From positions 91,566-155,565 of IMG/VR virus record IMGVR_UViG_3300020463_000007: a stretch of DNA of 64,000 nucleotides; one strand, written 5' to 3'. Numbering within the stretch: the stretch's first letter is position 1; every line of letters begins with the position of its first letter. Made by a program: the position numbers and the translations under genes. Positions 7,898 to 19,800 of the stretch are shown here, one piece after another. Under the pieces are notes generated by a model. The model saw only the letters and a list, made by a program, of their open reading frames with translations, was not told the origin of the DNA and did not search any database. The stretch comes from a virus.

Positions 7898-9385
7898 ATG
7901 GCTGTAGAAACCAGAACCAGTAGTATTGATCTTAAAGGAGATCCCGGCCCGTTTTTAGCAAGGATTGTAAGCCATCTTGATACTACCTACATGGGCGGTT
8001 TAGAAGTTGAAATTCTAAAAACAACAGAAGAAGGCAACAATGCAGAAACTACTGGACAAACTGCTCAAGTAAAATATCTTCCAGGATTTTATGGCGTCAC
8101 ACCATTTAGTGCAAATAGTGATAATGAAGGATACAAGTATTCACAACAAAGTTATGGCATGTGGGCAGTACCACCTGATGTAGGAAACTTAGTTTTAGTC
8201 ATTTTTGTGGAAGGCAATATTTCAATGGGATATTGGTTAGGCTGTGTGCCTGATGAATTTATGAATTTTCAGATTCCAGGAAATCCGTCTACTACTTTTA
8301 ATGATAAAGATAAAACAAAAAATTTACCAGTAGGAGAATATAACAAAAAATTATCAAAACACAAAGGCCAAGATCCTACAAAATTTGTAAAACCAGTAAA
8401 CACAGATTTAGAAGCAAGGCTTACATCAGCAGGTTTAATAGATGATAACACTAGAGGATTAAATTCATCTAGTTCAAGAAGAGAATTGCCAAGTATGGTT
8501 TTTGGTTGGAACACACCTGGCCCTTACGATAGACGTCCAGGAGCACCAAAATACAAATATGGAAATAAAGGTTCACAAACACAAGTACCGTCATCACGAT
8601 TAGGGGGATCATCTTTTGTTATGGATGACGGCGATTCAAATTTTTTACGTAAAGGTTCCGCATCAACATCGGGTCCAGAGTATGCAAATGTAGAAAGTAT
8701 GGAAATGGGCGGAGACCCTACTATTCCACAAAATGAATTAGTACGTTTACAGACAAGAACTGGGCATCAAATTTTATTACATAATTCTGAAGATTTAATT
8801 TATATTGGAAATGCAAAAGGTACAACTTGGATAGAACTTACATCAAATGGTAAAATAGATATTTACGCAAAAGATAGCGTAAGTGTGCATACAGAGAATG
8901 ATTATAACATTACTGCTGATAGGGACATAAACTTTACAGCTGGCAGAGATATAAACTTTACAGCAACTACTGATATTAGACAAACAGCAGTAGCTGGCAA
9001 TTGGGAAATAATGGTAGGTAAAGATGGTAAGATTACATGTGGAGGTACAAGTAATATTACAAGTAAACATCATTTAGAAACAGCAGATAAAATTGATATG
9101 AACGGTCCGCCAGCAGCCAAAGCAGGATCAGCTAAAGTTCCAACAAGATCACCGCAGGCGGAACCTTGGGCAGGACACGAAAACTATCTTCCTAATGCAC
9201 ATACTCCAATTAACACTGATGCTAGATTAGCTATTGTTAATCCTGCAGGTTCAGCAAAAGGCACAACATCAACTACAGTAGCAGACACTAGAGCACAAGC
9301 AGAATTGAAAGCCGCTCAAAATGATACAATGAAAAAGAAATGTGCAGAAAAAGCACCTGGCTCTTCTGCAATGGGACCAACATAA
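7898..9385 (+). CDS. 5: Baseplate central spike gp5-like, apparently without lysozyme domain
   Basis: A 495-residue spike protein. The N-terminal 120 residues form an OB-fold-like domain (GPFLARIV, then VPPDVGNLVLVIFVEGN and GYWLGCV). The C-terminal part contains the triple-stranded beta-helix repeats of the needle, visible as repeated DINFTA and YNITADR units near residues 330-355. T4 gp5 has a lysozyme domain between these parts. Here the region (about 130-260) is a polar linker rich in Ser, Gly and Pro with no E-x8-D-x5-T lysozyme signature. The protein therefore resembles a VgrG-like spike. The PAAR tip protein follows with a one-base TAATG overlap. Confidence 0.82.
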   Translation: MAVETRTSSIDLKGDPGPFLARIVSHLDTTYMGGLEVEILKTTEEGNNAETTGQTAQVKYLPGFYGVTPFSANSDNEGYKYSQQSYGMWAVPPDVGNLVLVIFVEGNISMGYWLGCVPDEFMNFQIPGNPSTTFNDKDKTKNLPVGEYNKKLSKHKGQDPTKFVKPVNTDLEARLTSAGLIDDNTRGLNSSSSRRELPSMVFGWNTPGPYDRRPGAPKYKYGNKGSQTQVPSSRLGGSSFVMDDGDSNFLRKGSASTSGPEYANVESMEMGGDPTIPQNELVRLQTRTGHQILLHNSEDLIYIGNAKGTTWIELTSNGKIDIYAKDSVSVHTENDYNITADRDINFTAGRDINFTATTDIRQTAVAGNWEIMVGKDGKITCGGTSNITSKHHLETADKIDMNGPPAAKAGSAKVPTRSPQAEPWAGHENYLPNAHTPINTDARLAIVNPAGSAKGTTSTTVADTRAQAELKAAQNDTMKKKCAEKAPGSSAMGPT

Positions 9386-9672
9386 TGCCAGCTGTACATA
9401 GACAAGATGATGGAAGATCCTGTGGAGCGACAACTAATGTTGCCGGCCAAAGCAAAGTATATGCAAATAATAAATTAGTGTCAGTTCATGGTGATCCAAA
9501 CACACACGGAGGTGGAGGGTTAATAGCTGGCTCTAAGAATGTTTACATTAATAACTTACTTGTAGTTAATCACACACCAGATCAAGCAAACCCCGATAGC
9601 ATATGTCCTATACCACCACATTGTAATCCAGAAACAGCCGGAGGTTCACCTGATGTTTTTGTTGGTGATTAA
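9385..9672 (+). CDS. PAAR-domain spike tip protein
   Basis: A 95-residue protein. The start is ATG at 9385, overlapping the gp5 stop, rather than an in-frame ATG 45 bases upstream inside gp5. It shows the PAAR pattern: an N-terminal PAVHRQDD strand, HGDPNTHGGGG near residues 35-45, GSKNVYINNLLVVNH near 50-63, and a C-terminal strand. Cys and His residues spaced along it (C13, H35, H40, C73, C79) could bind a metal. PAAR proteins cap the beta-helical needle with a sharp tip, the job of gp5.4 in T4. Position directly after gp5 supports this. It is transcribed with the late structural genes. Confidence 0.85.
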   Translation: MPAVHRQDDGRSCGATTNVAGQSKVYANNKLVSVHGDPNTHGGGGLIAGSKNVYINNLLVVNHTPDQANPDSICPIPPHCNPETAGGSPDVFVGD

Positions 9673-9689
9673 AGCAAGGTAAATACGTT

Positions 9690-10139
9690 ATGAGTTCAAG
9701 AGAGAAAAAAATTTATGCAGAAATTACAGTACCAGGCAACAAATCTGAGCAATCTGTAAACACAAAAACTACATATAGAGGCATGAGTACAGTAAATTCT
9801 GATAATAATACTGTAAGTCTATACGATATCTCATTAATAAAACAAGATTTAATTAATCATTTTCATATACGCCAAGGTGAAAAATTAAGTAATCCTGAAT
9901 TTGGTACAATAATTTGGGACGCTTTATTTGAACCATTAACTGAAACACTCAAAGATGCAATTACGCAAAATGTAACAAAAATTGTAAACAGCGATCCAAG
10001 AACAAATGTAGACAAAATAGTTATTGATCAATACGAACAAGGAATACAAATAGAATGCACTATCACTTATCTTCCGTTTAATATATCAGAAACTTTAAGA
10101 ATGAGATTCGACGAAGATGCAGGCTTTTTGAAGTCCTAA
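9690..10139 (+). CDS. 25: Baseplate wedge protein gp25-like
   Basis: A 149-residue protein. The core matches the gp25/W lysozyme-like wedge family: LYDISLIKQDLINHFHIRQGEKLSNPEFGT around residues 44-75, LFEPLTE near 82, then a stretch of helix and strand ending in LRMRFDEDAGF. gp25 is the sheath-initiator wedge component that contacts gp6 and gp53. It is the most conserved baseplate protein in contractile machines. About 40 disordered N-terminal residues precede the core. It lies between the PAAR tip and gp6, as in many contractile systems, and the length is close to T4 gp25 (132 residues). Confidence 0.92.
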   Translation: MSSREKKIYAEITVPGNKSEQSVNTKTTYRGMSTVNSDNNTVSLYDISLIKQDLINHFHIRQGEKLSNPEFGTIIWDALFEPLTETLKDAITQNVTKIVNSDPRTNVDKIVIDQYEQGIQIECTITYLPFNISETLRMRFDEDAGFLKS

Positions 10140-10163
10140 TTATATGCGTACTTTACTATATAC

Positions 10164-10171
10164 AATAAATA
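10164..10171 (+). promoter_or_regulatory. Late promoter AATAAATA before gp6
   Basis: AATAAATA matches the T4 late consensus TATAAATA at 7 of 8 positions. It sits in the 53-base gap between gp25 and gp6, 21 bases before the gp6 ATG. An AAGGAA ribosome site lies between it and the start. Confidence 0.65.
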
Positions 10172-10192
10172 GTGTAACAAGGAATATTACAT

Positions 10193-13100
10193 ATGCCGGC
10201 AACAGATAGACAGAATAGATTATTATTAGCAGAAGATTGGAGACGCATATACCAATCTTTTAGAAATGCTGATTTTCAAAGCTATGACTTTGACAATTTA
10301 CGTCGGACTATGATAAACTATCTTAGGGAAAACTATCCTGAAGATTTCAACGATTATATTGAATCAAGTGAATATCTAGCACTTATAGATCTCATTGCTT
10401 ATATGGGACAAAATATCTCATTTAGAATTGATCTTAACGCACGAGAAAATTACTTAGAATTAGCTGAGCGTAGAGAAAGTGTTTTACGTTTGGCACGTTT
10501 GCTGTCATACAATCCTAAAAGGAATCAAGCAGCTAACGGTTTAGTAAAAGTTGAAAGTGTAAGCACTACAGAAGAAATACTAGATTCTAATAATGTTAAT
10601 TTAGCAAATCAAACCATTGTTTGGAATGATCCAACAAACCCTGATTGGTATGAACAGTTTGTAAAAGTACTTAATTCTACCTTACCAGTAAATGCAAAAT
10701 TTGGTCGTCCTATTAAAAAAGATATTTCTAGCGGAATCCCAACTGAACAGTATCGCATGTTAAGCACAAATACAGAAGTACCTGTGTATAGTTTTTCAAA
10801 AAACATAGACGGCAGAAGTGCAAGATTTGAAATAGTATCAACAGATATTAATGATCAAGTAATACAAGAAGAAGCACCATTTCCAGGAAATAATTTTGCA
10901 TTCTTATATAGAGATGATGGGAGAGGTAGTGCAAGTTCAAACACAGGATTCTTCAGTCATTTCAGAGAAGGAGCGATAGACGAAGGTGTTTTTAATATTA
11001 CTACACCTAGCACTAATCAAGTTGTATCAATAGATGCTACAAATGTTAATAATACTGATGTATGGTTATACAAATTAGACTCATTTGGATCAGAACAAGA
11101 ATTATGGACAAAGGTAGATTCTGTTGAAGGCAACAATGTTGTGTACAATAGTTTATCAAAAAGTATTAACAATATTTACGCTGTTTTAACAAGGGTAGAT
11201 GATAGAATTAGTTTAATGTTCTCAGACGGCGTTTTTGGAAATCTACCAAAAGGAAGTTTTAGAGTTTTTTACAGAGTCAGTAAAAATGAAAGAGTTATAA
11301 TTACTCCAGATGATATGAGGGGTATTACTGTCTCTATTCCTTATCTTTCCAAGACAGACAAAGTTGAAACATTAACCTTGACTTACGAATTAAAATACAC
11401 CATTGATAATTCTACAGAAAGTGAGTCTAACGCAAGTATAAAACAAAATGCTCCTTCAACATATTATACACAAAATAGAATGGTCACAGGTGAAGATTAT
11501 CAAATTGCACCATTAGGAATAAGTCAAGAAATAATAAAAGTAAAATCTATTAATAGAACGTCTAGTGGAATTTCACGTTACTTTGATTTAATAGATGCTA
11601 CAGGCAAATACAGTAAAACAAATTTATACGGTACAGACGGAGTTTTGTTTAAGGAAAATTTAGATCCTAAAACATCATTTAGTTTTGTTACAAAAACTGA
11701 TGTTGAAGGAGCAATAATTAATACGATACAACCTATTTTACGGGATAAAAAATTAAGAAATTATTACTATGATAATTTTCCTAAAATTTCAACAATTGAT
11801 CTTGGTGTTACTTGGGTGCAATCTACAAAGACAACTAATTTAAGCACAGGGTATTTTAAAAATTCAGCAGGTGTAACATCTCAGTTAGGTGCATTTACTT
11901 CATCTTTGTTGAAATTGTTAGTACCTGGGTCATTAATTAAATTTTTACCCCCAACCGGGCAAAGTTTTTTGAATACAGATCTTGTTAGCACCACAGGATA
12001 TCAAGGGAAAAAAGGTGTAGTAGATTATAAATGGGTAAAAATTGCCGCAGTGACAGGTGATGGTACTATTGTTGCAACTACAGGACAGGGTCCTGTATCT
12101 TTAAATGATATTATTCCTAACGGTTCAAGATTATCAGAAATTATTCCAGGACTAGCAGGTTCATTGGAAACAGACGTAGCAACACAATTAATTGATCAAG
12201 TATTTGCATATAAAACTTTTGGTCTGAGATATAGTACGGATTCACAATCTTGGAGAATAGTCACTGAAAACAATTTAAATATAAATTCTCCTTTTAGTAC
12301 AGGTAAGACAGGAGATATTTCTAATCAACAACTAGATAGCAGTTGGTTGTTGCTATTTGAAACTAATGGCGAAACATATACTATTAAAAATCGTGCTATG
12401 AGATATATTTTTGAAAGTAATCAAGAGATGAGATTTTATTTTGATAAAACAGATAAAATTTACAATAATTTAACCGGTAAAATTGTTAAGGATAAAATAA
12501 GTGTTTTAAATATTAATACACAACCAGATAGTGCTTCACCATTTACTGTTAACTACGATTGGGAATTAACAGAAGAATACAGAGATGCTGAAGGATATGT
12601 TGATAGTAAAAAAATAGAAATTACCTTTTTTGATAGCGATGACGATGGCGTAGTTGACGACCCTAATATTTTTGATACTATTGTTGATGAAACAACAAAT
12701 CCTCTTACAAAATATATTTTCCAGGAAAAAATTACTACCACAGACGGAGTAGAAGATTTTAATTATATTTCTGCTACATCGTTAAATGTTATTGTTCTAA
12801 GCACTGAAGGGTCACTTAATCCTTTAAGCACATATACAAATGGACAGTTATTTTATTTTGCAACTCCTAATATATTTAAAATTTATGATAGTAGCATAGG
12901 AATTTTAGTCCAGACTACAAATTATAGAGCAAGAGTTGGTAGAGACGATATTACCTTTCATTATATACATGGAGCAGATGATAGTTCGAGAATAGATCCT
13001 AGTGCAAGTAATATTATTGACACATATATTTTAACTAAAAGTTATGATACGGATTATAGGCTTTATTTAAATGATGCAGGTACATTGCCTTTACCACCTA

Positions 13101-13807
13101 GTTCAGATGCTTTAGCTCTTTCTTATAATGCTGAATTAGCAAAAATTAAATCATTATCTGATGAAATAATTTATCATCCAGTTAAGTATAAAGTACTTTT
13201 TGGAAGTAAAGCGGAGGCAGATTTGCAAGCAACATTTAAAGTAGTAAAAAACCCAGATCTAGTATTAAATGATAACGATATTAAATCAAGAATTATTGCT
13301 GCCGTTAACGAATACTTTGCACTCGAAAATTGGGATTTTGGAGATAAGTTTTTCTTCTCAGAAATGGCAAATTACGTTATGTCTCAAATGACACCAGACT
13401 TAGTTACTTTTATTATAGTGCCTAATCAATCATCTCAAGTGTTTGGTAGTTTATATGAAATTAAAGCAGAAAGTGATGAAATTTTTATAAGTGGTGCCAC
13501 AGTTGATAATATAGATGTTATTGATGCAGTCACAGCAACAAGACTACGAGCTGATGGTACTGTTGTCACATCAAGCACAAGAGTAAGTGCAGGTATACAA
13601 AGCTCTACAACAACAGCACAAACAACAACAGGAGCAACTACTACATCAACTGGTTCTAGTAGTTCTAGTACTGCAACTGGTTCAACAGGAGCAACAGGTA
13701 GTAATTATGGCACAAGTAGTTCAAGCAGTTCATCAAGCAGTTCATCAAGTAGTTCATCAAGTAGTTCATCAGGTAGCTCAGGTTCAAGTAGTAGCGGAGG
13801 TTACTAA
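10193..13807 (+). CDS. 6: Baseplate wedge protein gp6-like with a poly-serine tail
   Basis: A 1204-residue protein. The N-terminus has the gp6/J-family landmarks: YDFDNLRRTMINYLRENYPEDF near residue 30, YIESSEYLALIDLIAYMGQNISFRIDLNARENYLE near 57-90, and RRESVLRLARLLSYNPKRN near 95. The C-terminal part (about 1020-1095) has the second conserved gp6 region with ENWDFGDKFFFSEM. gp6 dimers join wedges into the baseplate ring. T4 gp6 is 660 residues; the extra length is a large central beta-rich insertion. The last 80 residues are Thr/Ser/Gly-rich and end in a run of 20 serines followed by SG repeats, absent from T4. The stop overlaps the next ATG by one base. Confidence 0.88.
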   Translation: MPATDRQNRLLLAEDWRRIYQSFRNADFQSYDFDNLRRTMINYLRENYPEDFNDYIESSEYLALIDLIAYMGQNISFRIDLNARENYLELAERRESVLRLARLLSYNPKRNQAANGLVKVESVSTTEEILDSNNVNLANQTIVWNDPTNPDWYEQFVKVLNSTLPVNAKFGRPIKKDISSGIPTEQYRMLSTNTEVPVYSFSKNIDGRSARFEIVSTDINDQVIQEEAPFPGNNFAFLYRDDGRGSASSNTGFFSHFREGAIDEGVFNITTPSTNQVVSIDATNVNNTDVWLYKLDSFGSEQELWTKVDSVEGNNVVYNSLSKSINNIYAVLTRVDDRISLMFSDGVFGNLPKGSFRVFYRVSKNERVIITPDDMRGITVSIPYLSKTDKVETLTLTYELKYTIDNSTESESNASIKQNAPSTYYTQNRMVTGEDYQIAPLGISQEIIKVKSINRTSSGISRYFDLIDATGKYSKTNLYGTDGVLFKENLDPKTSFSFVTKTDVEGAIINTIQPILRDKKLRNYYYDNFPKISTIDLGVTWVQSTKTTNLSTGYFKNSAGVTSQLGAFTSSLLKLLVPGSLIKFLPPTGQSFLNTDLVSTTGYQGKKGVVDYKWVKIAAVTGDGTIVATTGQGPVSLNDIIPNGSRLSEIIPGLAGSLETDVATQLIDQVFAYKTFGLRYSTDSQSWRIVTENNLNINSPFSTGKTGDISNQQLDSSWLLLFETNGETYTIKNRAMRYIFESNQEMRFYFDKTDKIYNNLTGKIVKDKISVLNINTQPDSASPFTVNYDWELTEEYRDAEGYVDSKKIEITFFDSDDDGVVDDPNIFDTIVDETTNPLTKYIFQEKITTTDGVEDFNYISATSLNVIVLSTEGSLNPLSTYTNGQLFYFATPNIFKIYDSSIGILVQTTNYRARVGRDDITFHYIHGADDSSRIDPSASNIIDTYILTKSYDTDYRLYLNDAGTLPLPPSSDALALSYNAELAKIKSLSDEIIYHPVKYKVLFGSKAEADLQATFKVVKNPDLVLNDNDIKSRIIAAVNEYFALENWDFGDKFFFSEMANYVMSQMTPDLVTFIIVPNQSSQVFGSLYEIKAESDEIFISGATVDNIDVIDAVTATRLRADGTVVTSSTRVSAGIQSSTTTAQTTTGATTTSTGSSSSSTATGSTGATGSNYGTSSSSSSSSSSSSSSSSSSSGSSGSSSSGGY
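13708..13800 (+). repeat. Simple repeat encoding poly-serine at the gp6 C-terminus
   Basis: A tandem array of near-identical 9-15 base units based on AGTTCATCA and AGTTCAAGC, all in the gp6 frame and nearly all coding for serine. It is likely prone to slippage. Codons mix TCA, AGT, AGC and TCT. It ends 7 bases before the start of the giant gene. Confidence 0.85.
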
Positions 13808-16800
13808 TGGCTTACGATAATCATCAAAAAGATGGCAACGCTGATCCAAACGCTAAAAGAAAATCAGAACAACATCTACCTAAATATTTTAGAACAGTAC
13901 CTAACAGCAAATTTCTATCAAGCACAATAGATCAATTAATACAGCCTGGAACAGTAGAAAAACTTAATGGATATTATGGCCGTGAGACTGCGGCTTCATT
14001 TAACAAAGATGACAACTATATTGGAGATTTCTCAGACAGCAGAGAGAATTACCAGTTTGAACCTGCTACAGTAATTAAAGATAATTTAGGTAGCGTAAAA
14101 TTTTACAAAGATTATAATGATTATATGAATCAGCTTGTAAGTTACAATAGTAAGGTTAAAGATCATAGTGTCACAAATAAACAAGAGTATTACAGTTGGA
14201 ATCCCCACATTGATTGGGATAAATTTATAAACTTTAGAGAATATTATTGGTTACCTAGCGGACCACAAACAATAGATGTAAGAGGACAAACCACTGAAGT
14301 AGTCAGCACTTATACTGTTACACTAGCAGATAACTTAGATAATTTTGGTTATGTGTTTTCACCTGATGGTCTTACACAAAATCCGACTATTAAATTATTT
14401 AGGGGAATTACATATAAGTTTGATATCAACACACCAGGATTACCTTTTACTATTAGAACTAAAAGATCATTAGATGATACTTTTTTACTTACAAATACCA
14501 CAAGTAATATTGATAATCAAGGTACAGAAGAAGGTGTAATTACTTTTACTCCAACTGATACTACTCCTGATATTTTATATTATGTAGCAGATAATGATAT
14601 AGAAGCAGCAGGTTTGATCAAAGTTGCTAATATTGAAGAATCTTCAGCTATAGATATTGACGCAGAAGTATTAGGTAAAAAAACTTATACAACAGGAGCA
14701 GGTTTTGATTTATCAAACGGAATGAAAATAAAATTTATCGGGGAAGTTACTCCTGAAAAATATGCTACTGGTGAATATTTTGTTGAAGGAGTTGGCGATA
14801 AAATTGTTTTAATAAATCAAAATGAATTAACTGTTCCTAGTGCATTTGTTAACGATGTATCCGTTAATTTTGATCAACAAGGTTTTGATAGACAACCTTT
14901 TGATACCGCTATTGGTTATCCTACAGTTAGAGATTACATGTTAATAAACAGATCTGCTAATGATGGAAACTTATGGAGTAGATATAATAGATGGTTTCAT
15001 AAATCAGTAATTGAACAAAGTGCCTCTTTAAATGGACAACCTGTAAGCGTAGATGAATCAGCTAGAGCTAAAAGGCCAATTATTGAATTTAACAAAGGAC
15101 TTAAATTATTTGACTTTGGAACACAAACTAAAACTAATGTAAATCTTTTAGATACCCATACACAAGATGTATTCTCTACTATAGAAGGTAGCACAGGATA
15201 TAATATTGACGGAGTAGATCTTATAGATGGTATGAGAATACTTTTTACAGCAGATCCAGATCCCTTAGTCAACGGTAGAATTTTTGAAGTGAAATTTTTT
15301 AAATTTGATGGACCAGAAATAGAAATAGATCAAAATATTAAACAAATTTCTTTGATTGAAGTAGCAGACTCTAAACCAATTACCAATGAAGTAGTATTAG
15401 TAAGCCAAGGCAATACATATAAAGGATTGATGTATTATTATAACGGTACTACATGGAAGCAAGCTCAAACTAAGACTAAGGTAAACCAGCCACCTTTATT
15501 TGATTTATTTGATGAAAATAATAAAAGTTTTAGCGATACCACCGTATATAATTCTTCATCATTCAAAGGTAACAAAATTTTTAGTTATAAAGAAGGAACT
15601 ATAGGTACTGCTGATAATGAAGTTGGCGTGATTTTATCTTATAGGACTATCACAAATGTTGGAGACATAACGTTTAAATTTGATCTACTTACAGAATTTT
15701 TTGAGTATTTAATAGGTAGTCAATTATATTACAAAAATACTGATATAGGATTTTTACAAAAATATTCTGCAATCGCAAGTTACACTAATTTAAACGCTTG
15801 GCAAAAGGCTCCTACAGATAGTAAGCAACCTGTAATAAGACAATATGTATTTGATAATTCTACATCTATATTTGACATAGATGTTTATGAAGATAGTGCC
15901 GCTTTAGCTGATTTAAGTTTAACTGTATTTTTAAATAATGAATTAAAATTGAAAGATGTAGATTATGAAATAGGCACATCTCCTAATAATCTTAAAACAG
16001 TTAAATTTTTATCTCCAGCTTGGACAAGTCAGACAGGACTTACTGTAGGAGATAAGGTGGTTTTAAAAACCACATCATCAGCACAAAAAAATGACAACGG
16101 TTATTATGACTTTCCAAGTAACTTAGAAAGAAATCCACTTAATAATAATTTAAATGAATTTACAGTAGGAGAAGTTAATAACCATGTATCAAGTATTGTT
16201 GAAGACCTATCTGATTTTTCTGGAAAATTTCCTGGCAAAAGTAATTTAAGAGATTTAGGAGACGTAACAAAATACGGTAACAGATTTGTAAAACATAGTT
16301 CTCCGCTAAACTTAGCAATGTATAGTATGTTAGATAAAGAGTCTAACTTAATATCTTCCATGAGATTTGCAAGAAGAGAATATAGCAAATTTAAAAGATC
16401 ATTTTTACAGGTAGCACACGATTTAGGTTGGGAAGGTCCAGTAAAAGAACATGTAGATAGGATTATGGCAGATTTGAATAAGGATAAAATTAATTCAATG
16501 CCATTTTACTTTTCAGATATGGTGCCTCAAGGATCTTTCACAAAAACAACACATCAAATAGATGACAACACAGAGGAATATTTTTTACTTTCTAAAACAT
16601 TTACATTAGATACAGTAAGTAGAGATTCAGTTCAAGTATACCTTAATAGCAAACAATTAGTTCATAACAGAGATTACACGTTTAACAGCGAAGGCTTTTG
16701 TAGAGTAACTGCACCTAAAACAGGTGGTGATTTGTTAGACATATACGAATATGAAACTACAAACGGAAGTTACGTGCCTCCTACTCCTACAAAACTTGGT

Positions 16801-19800
16801 CTGTATCCAAGTTATGAACCAGAGGTATACATAGATAATACGGTGCAAATAAATGCTCCGGTATCTCCTTCTGGCGCATATAAATTTTATGGGGTAGCTG
16901 GCGCTAATCAAATGGGTGCAGGAAAATTGGGTTGGTTTTGGCCATTATATGCTACACAATCTGAAGCTGTTGCCAAAGATATAGAGCAAGGTGGAGCAGG
17001 AGCAGCTCATAGACATACTTTTGTTGGATTAAACAGAACGTTTTATATGCCTAACACAAGTTCTAACCACGGCACTACTGAACCTGAACAAAATATTGAT
17101 GAATGGATAGAAGGCGCACCAGTAATCCAAGGTCATGATGGTAGTAAAACTGTTGCATATAAAGATTATAGAGATACCTTACTTTTAGAATTAGAATTAA
17201 GAATTTTTAATAATCTTAAAGTAAAATACGATACAAATTTATTTGATATACATGACTTTCAAGGAGGCGAATATAGAAAAACCGATTTTGATAAATCAGC
17301 TGTAGATAGTCCAATGTTGTCAGACTTCATTCAATGGACTAACTTAGTAGATAAAGATTATACATTACACGATTTTTATAACAGAACAAATACATTTACT
17401 TTTAATTATGAAAGTGCAGCATCGCCTAGCGGCACACTTATGCCAGGTTTCTGGAGAGGTGTATATAGAGATGCATATGATACAGATAGACCACATACTC
17501 ATCCTTGGGAAATGCTTGGCTTTTCAATAAAACCTACTTGGTGGGAAACACAGTATGGTCCTGCACCTTATACAAAAGATAATTTAGTGTTATGGACAGA
17601 TATACAAAACGGAGTAGTCAGAGAGCCTAATAAAAAAATTAAAATTTTAAACAAATACAAAAGGACAAATTTATTAGATCATATTCCTGTAGATGAAAAT
17701 GGTAATCTTATTAGTCCAAACGATTCAGGATATGTACAAAGTTTCGATTCCGCAAGACTAGGACAGTCCTTTAAATTTGGTCATGAAGCGCCTGTAGAAA
17801 CTGCATGGCGAAGAAGCAGTGAATATCCTTTTAGTTTAATTACGGCTTGGACACTCAGCCAGCCATCTAAAGTTTTGGCTACAGGATTCGATAGAGCAAA
17901 CCAAGTAAAAAATTTAACTAATCAAATTGTTTACAAAACACAAAATAATCAGATAAGGTTATCTAATTTAATTTTTCCAAACACACACTTAGATACAACA
18001 CAAACTTATACTTCGGGGCTGATTAATTACATTGCAGGATATATGGCAAGTAGTGTAGTATTATCATATACAGAGTATAAAAATAATATTAAAAATATTA
18101 CAAATCAAATTGGATTTAAAGTAGGCGGATATACTGATAAAAATAAGTTTAAATTAATTTTAGATAGTAGAACACCTCTTAATGAAGGTAATGTTTTTGT
18201 ACCAGATGAAAACTATAATATCTTTCTTAATAAAAGTTCTCCAGTACAAACTATATCATATAGCGGATTAATTATAGAAAAAAGACCTAATGGATATAAA
18301 ATTAAAGGGTATGACAATTATACAACTGCCTTTAAATATTTCCCTCATTTTGAAAGAGATAGAGATCCAGTAATTACTGTTGGAGGAACATCTGAACCAT
18401 ACTCAGAATTTGAAGGAGGGCGAACTTATACTGTAGGTAGCATTGTAGAAAACGCAGGAAAATTTTATAGAGTAACTACACAGCACATAGCTGGAGATAC
18501 ATTTGATGATTCTAATTTTGCATCATTGACAAAATTACCAGTGCAGGGCGGCCGTGAAATTATTTTACGCCGGGAGTTTGCGTCTTTTGCTCCTTTAGAA
18601 TTACCTTATGGAACTATTTTATCAAGTATTCAAGATGTTTGTGATTTTATTCAAGGCTATGGAAAGTATTTAGAATCATTAGGTTTTGTATTTGATAATT
18701 TTAGAAAATCTGCAAGTGTAGTAGATGACTGGGAAACAGCTACTAAAGAATTCGCATTTTGGACTTTACATAATTGGTCTGCAGGCACGCTAATAAGTTT
18801 AAGTCCAGCAGCAAATCAACTAAAATTTAGAAGTAATTATAGTGTAGTCGATAATATCTTTGAAGGATTTTTTGGATATACATTATTGAAAGTAGATGGT
18901 CGGAAATTAACAAATGATTTTGTGCAGGTTGATAGGCAGAATCCAAATGAATTTATTTTAAGGCCAAAAAATACTGCTGACGGAATTTTTGCAATCAAAC
19001 TTCCATTAGTGCAAAAAGAGCATGTTGTGTTATTAGATAACAAGACAGTATTTAATGATACAATATATGATCCAGAGCCTGGATATAGACAAGAAAGAAT
19101 TAAAGTATTAGGGTATAGAACTACTAATTGGGATGGTAGTTTAAACATAGAAGGTTTTGTATATGATGAAGCCTATATAGAAGATTGGCAACCTAATAAA
19201 GATTACTTTATAGGAGACATAGTAAAATATAAAGAATTTTATTATAATGCAAATAGCAAAGTTCCTGGAACACAATCATTTGTAGATAAAAACTGGACAC
19301 GCCTAGATTATAAACCAGAATCTGGATTAAGTCCAAATTTCGAGTATAAGACAAATCAGTTTGCAGATTTTTACGACTTGGATAGTGACAATTTTGATAG
19401 TGAGCAACAGAGATTAGCACAGCATCTTATTGGTTATCAAAAAAGAAAATACCTGGAAAATATCATTAATGATGATGTGTCACAGTATAAATTTTACCAA
19501 GGATTTATTCAAGATAAAGGAACAAAAAACGCATTAACAAAATTATTTGATGTATTAGGAAGTGCAGACAAAGATAGCTTAGAATTTTATGAAGAATGGG
19601 CAATAAAACGTGGACAATATGGATCTGCCACAGGTTTTGATGAAGTAGAATATAAATTAGACGAAAACAAATTTAGACTTTCGCCTCAGCCTATAGAATT
19701 AGTAAAAAGTATTACTGGTGAAGAAACCGACTTGGTATATAGAATCCAACCTTATGAAACATATCTTAAACCAAAAAATTACAGTCACTCACCCTTTCCA

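Noticed and set aside
9340-9384. Upstream ATG extending the PAAR gene by 45 bases
   Set aside because: It lies inside gp5 and would add residues without similarity to PAAR; the ATG at 9385 overlaps the gp5 stop and starts directly in the PAAR strand.
9680-9685. TAAATA just upstream of gp25 as a late promoter
   Set aside because: It lies only 4 bases before the ATG, so transcription would begin inside the gene.
13587-13820. Open frame overlapping the poly-serine repeat
   Set aside because: It is the repeat read in another frame (His/Gln/Val-rich); gp6 already occupies the region with a complete, conserved frame.
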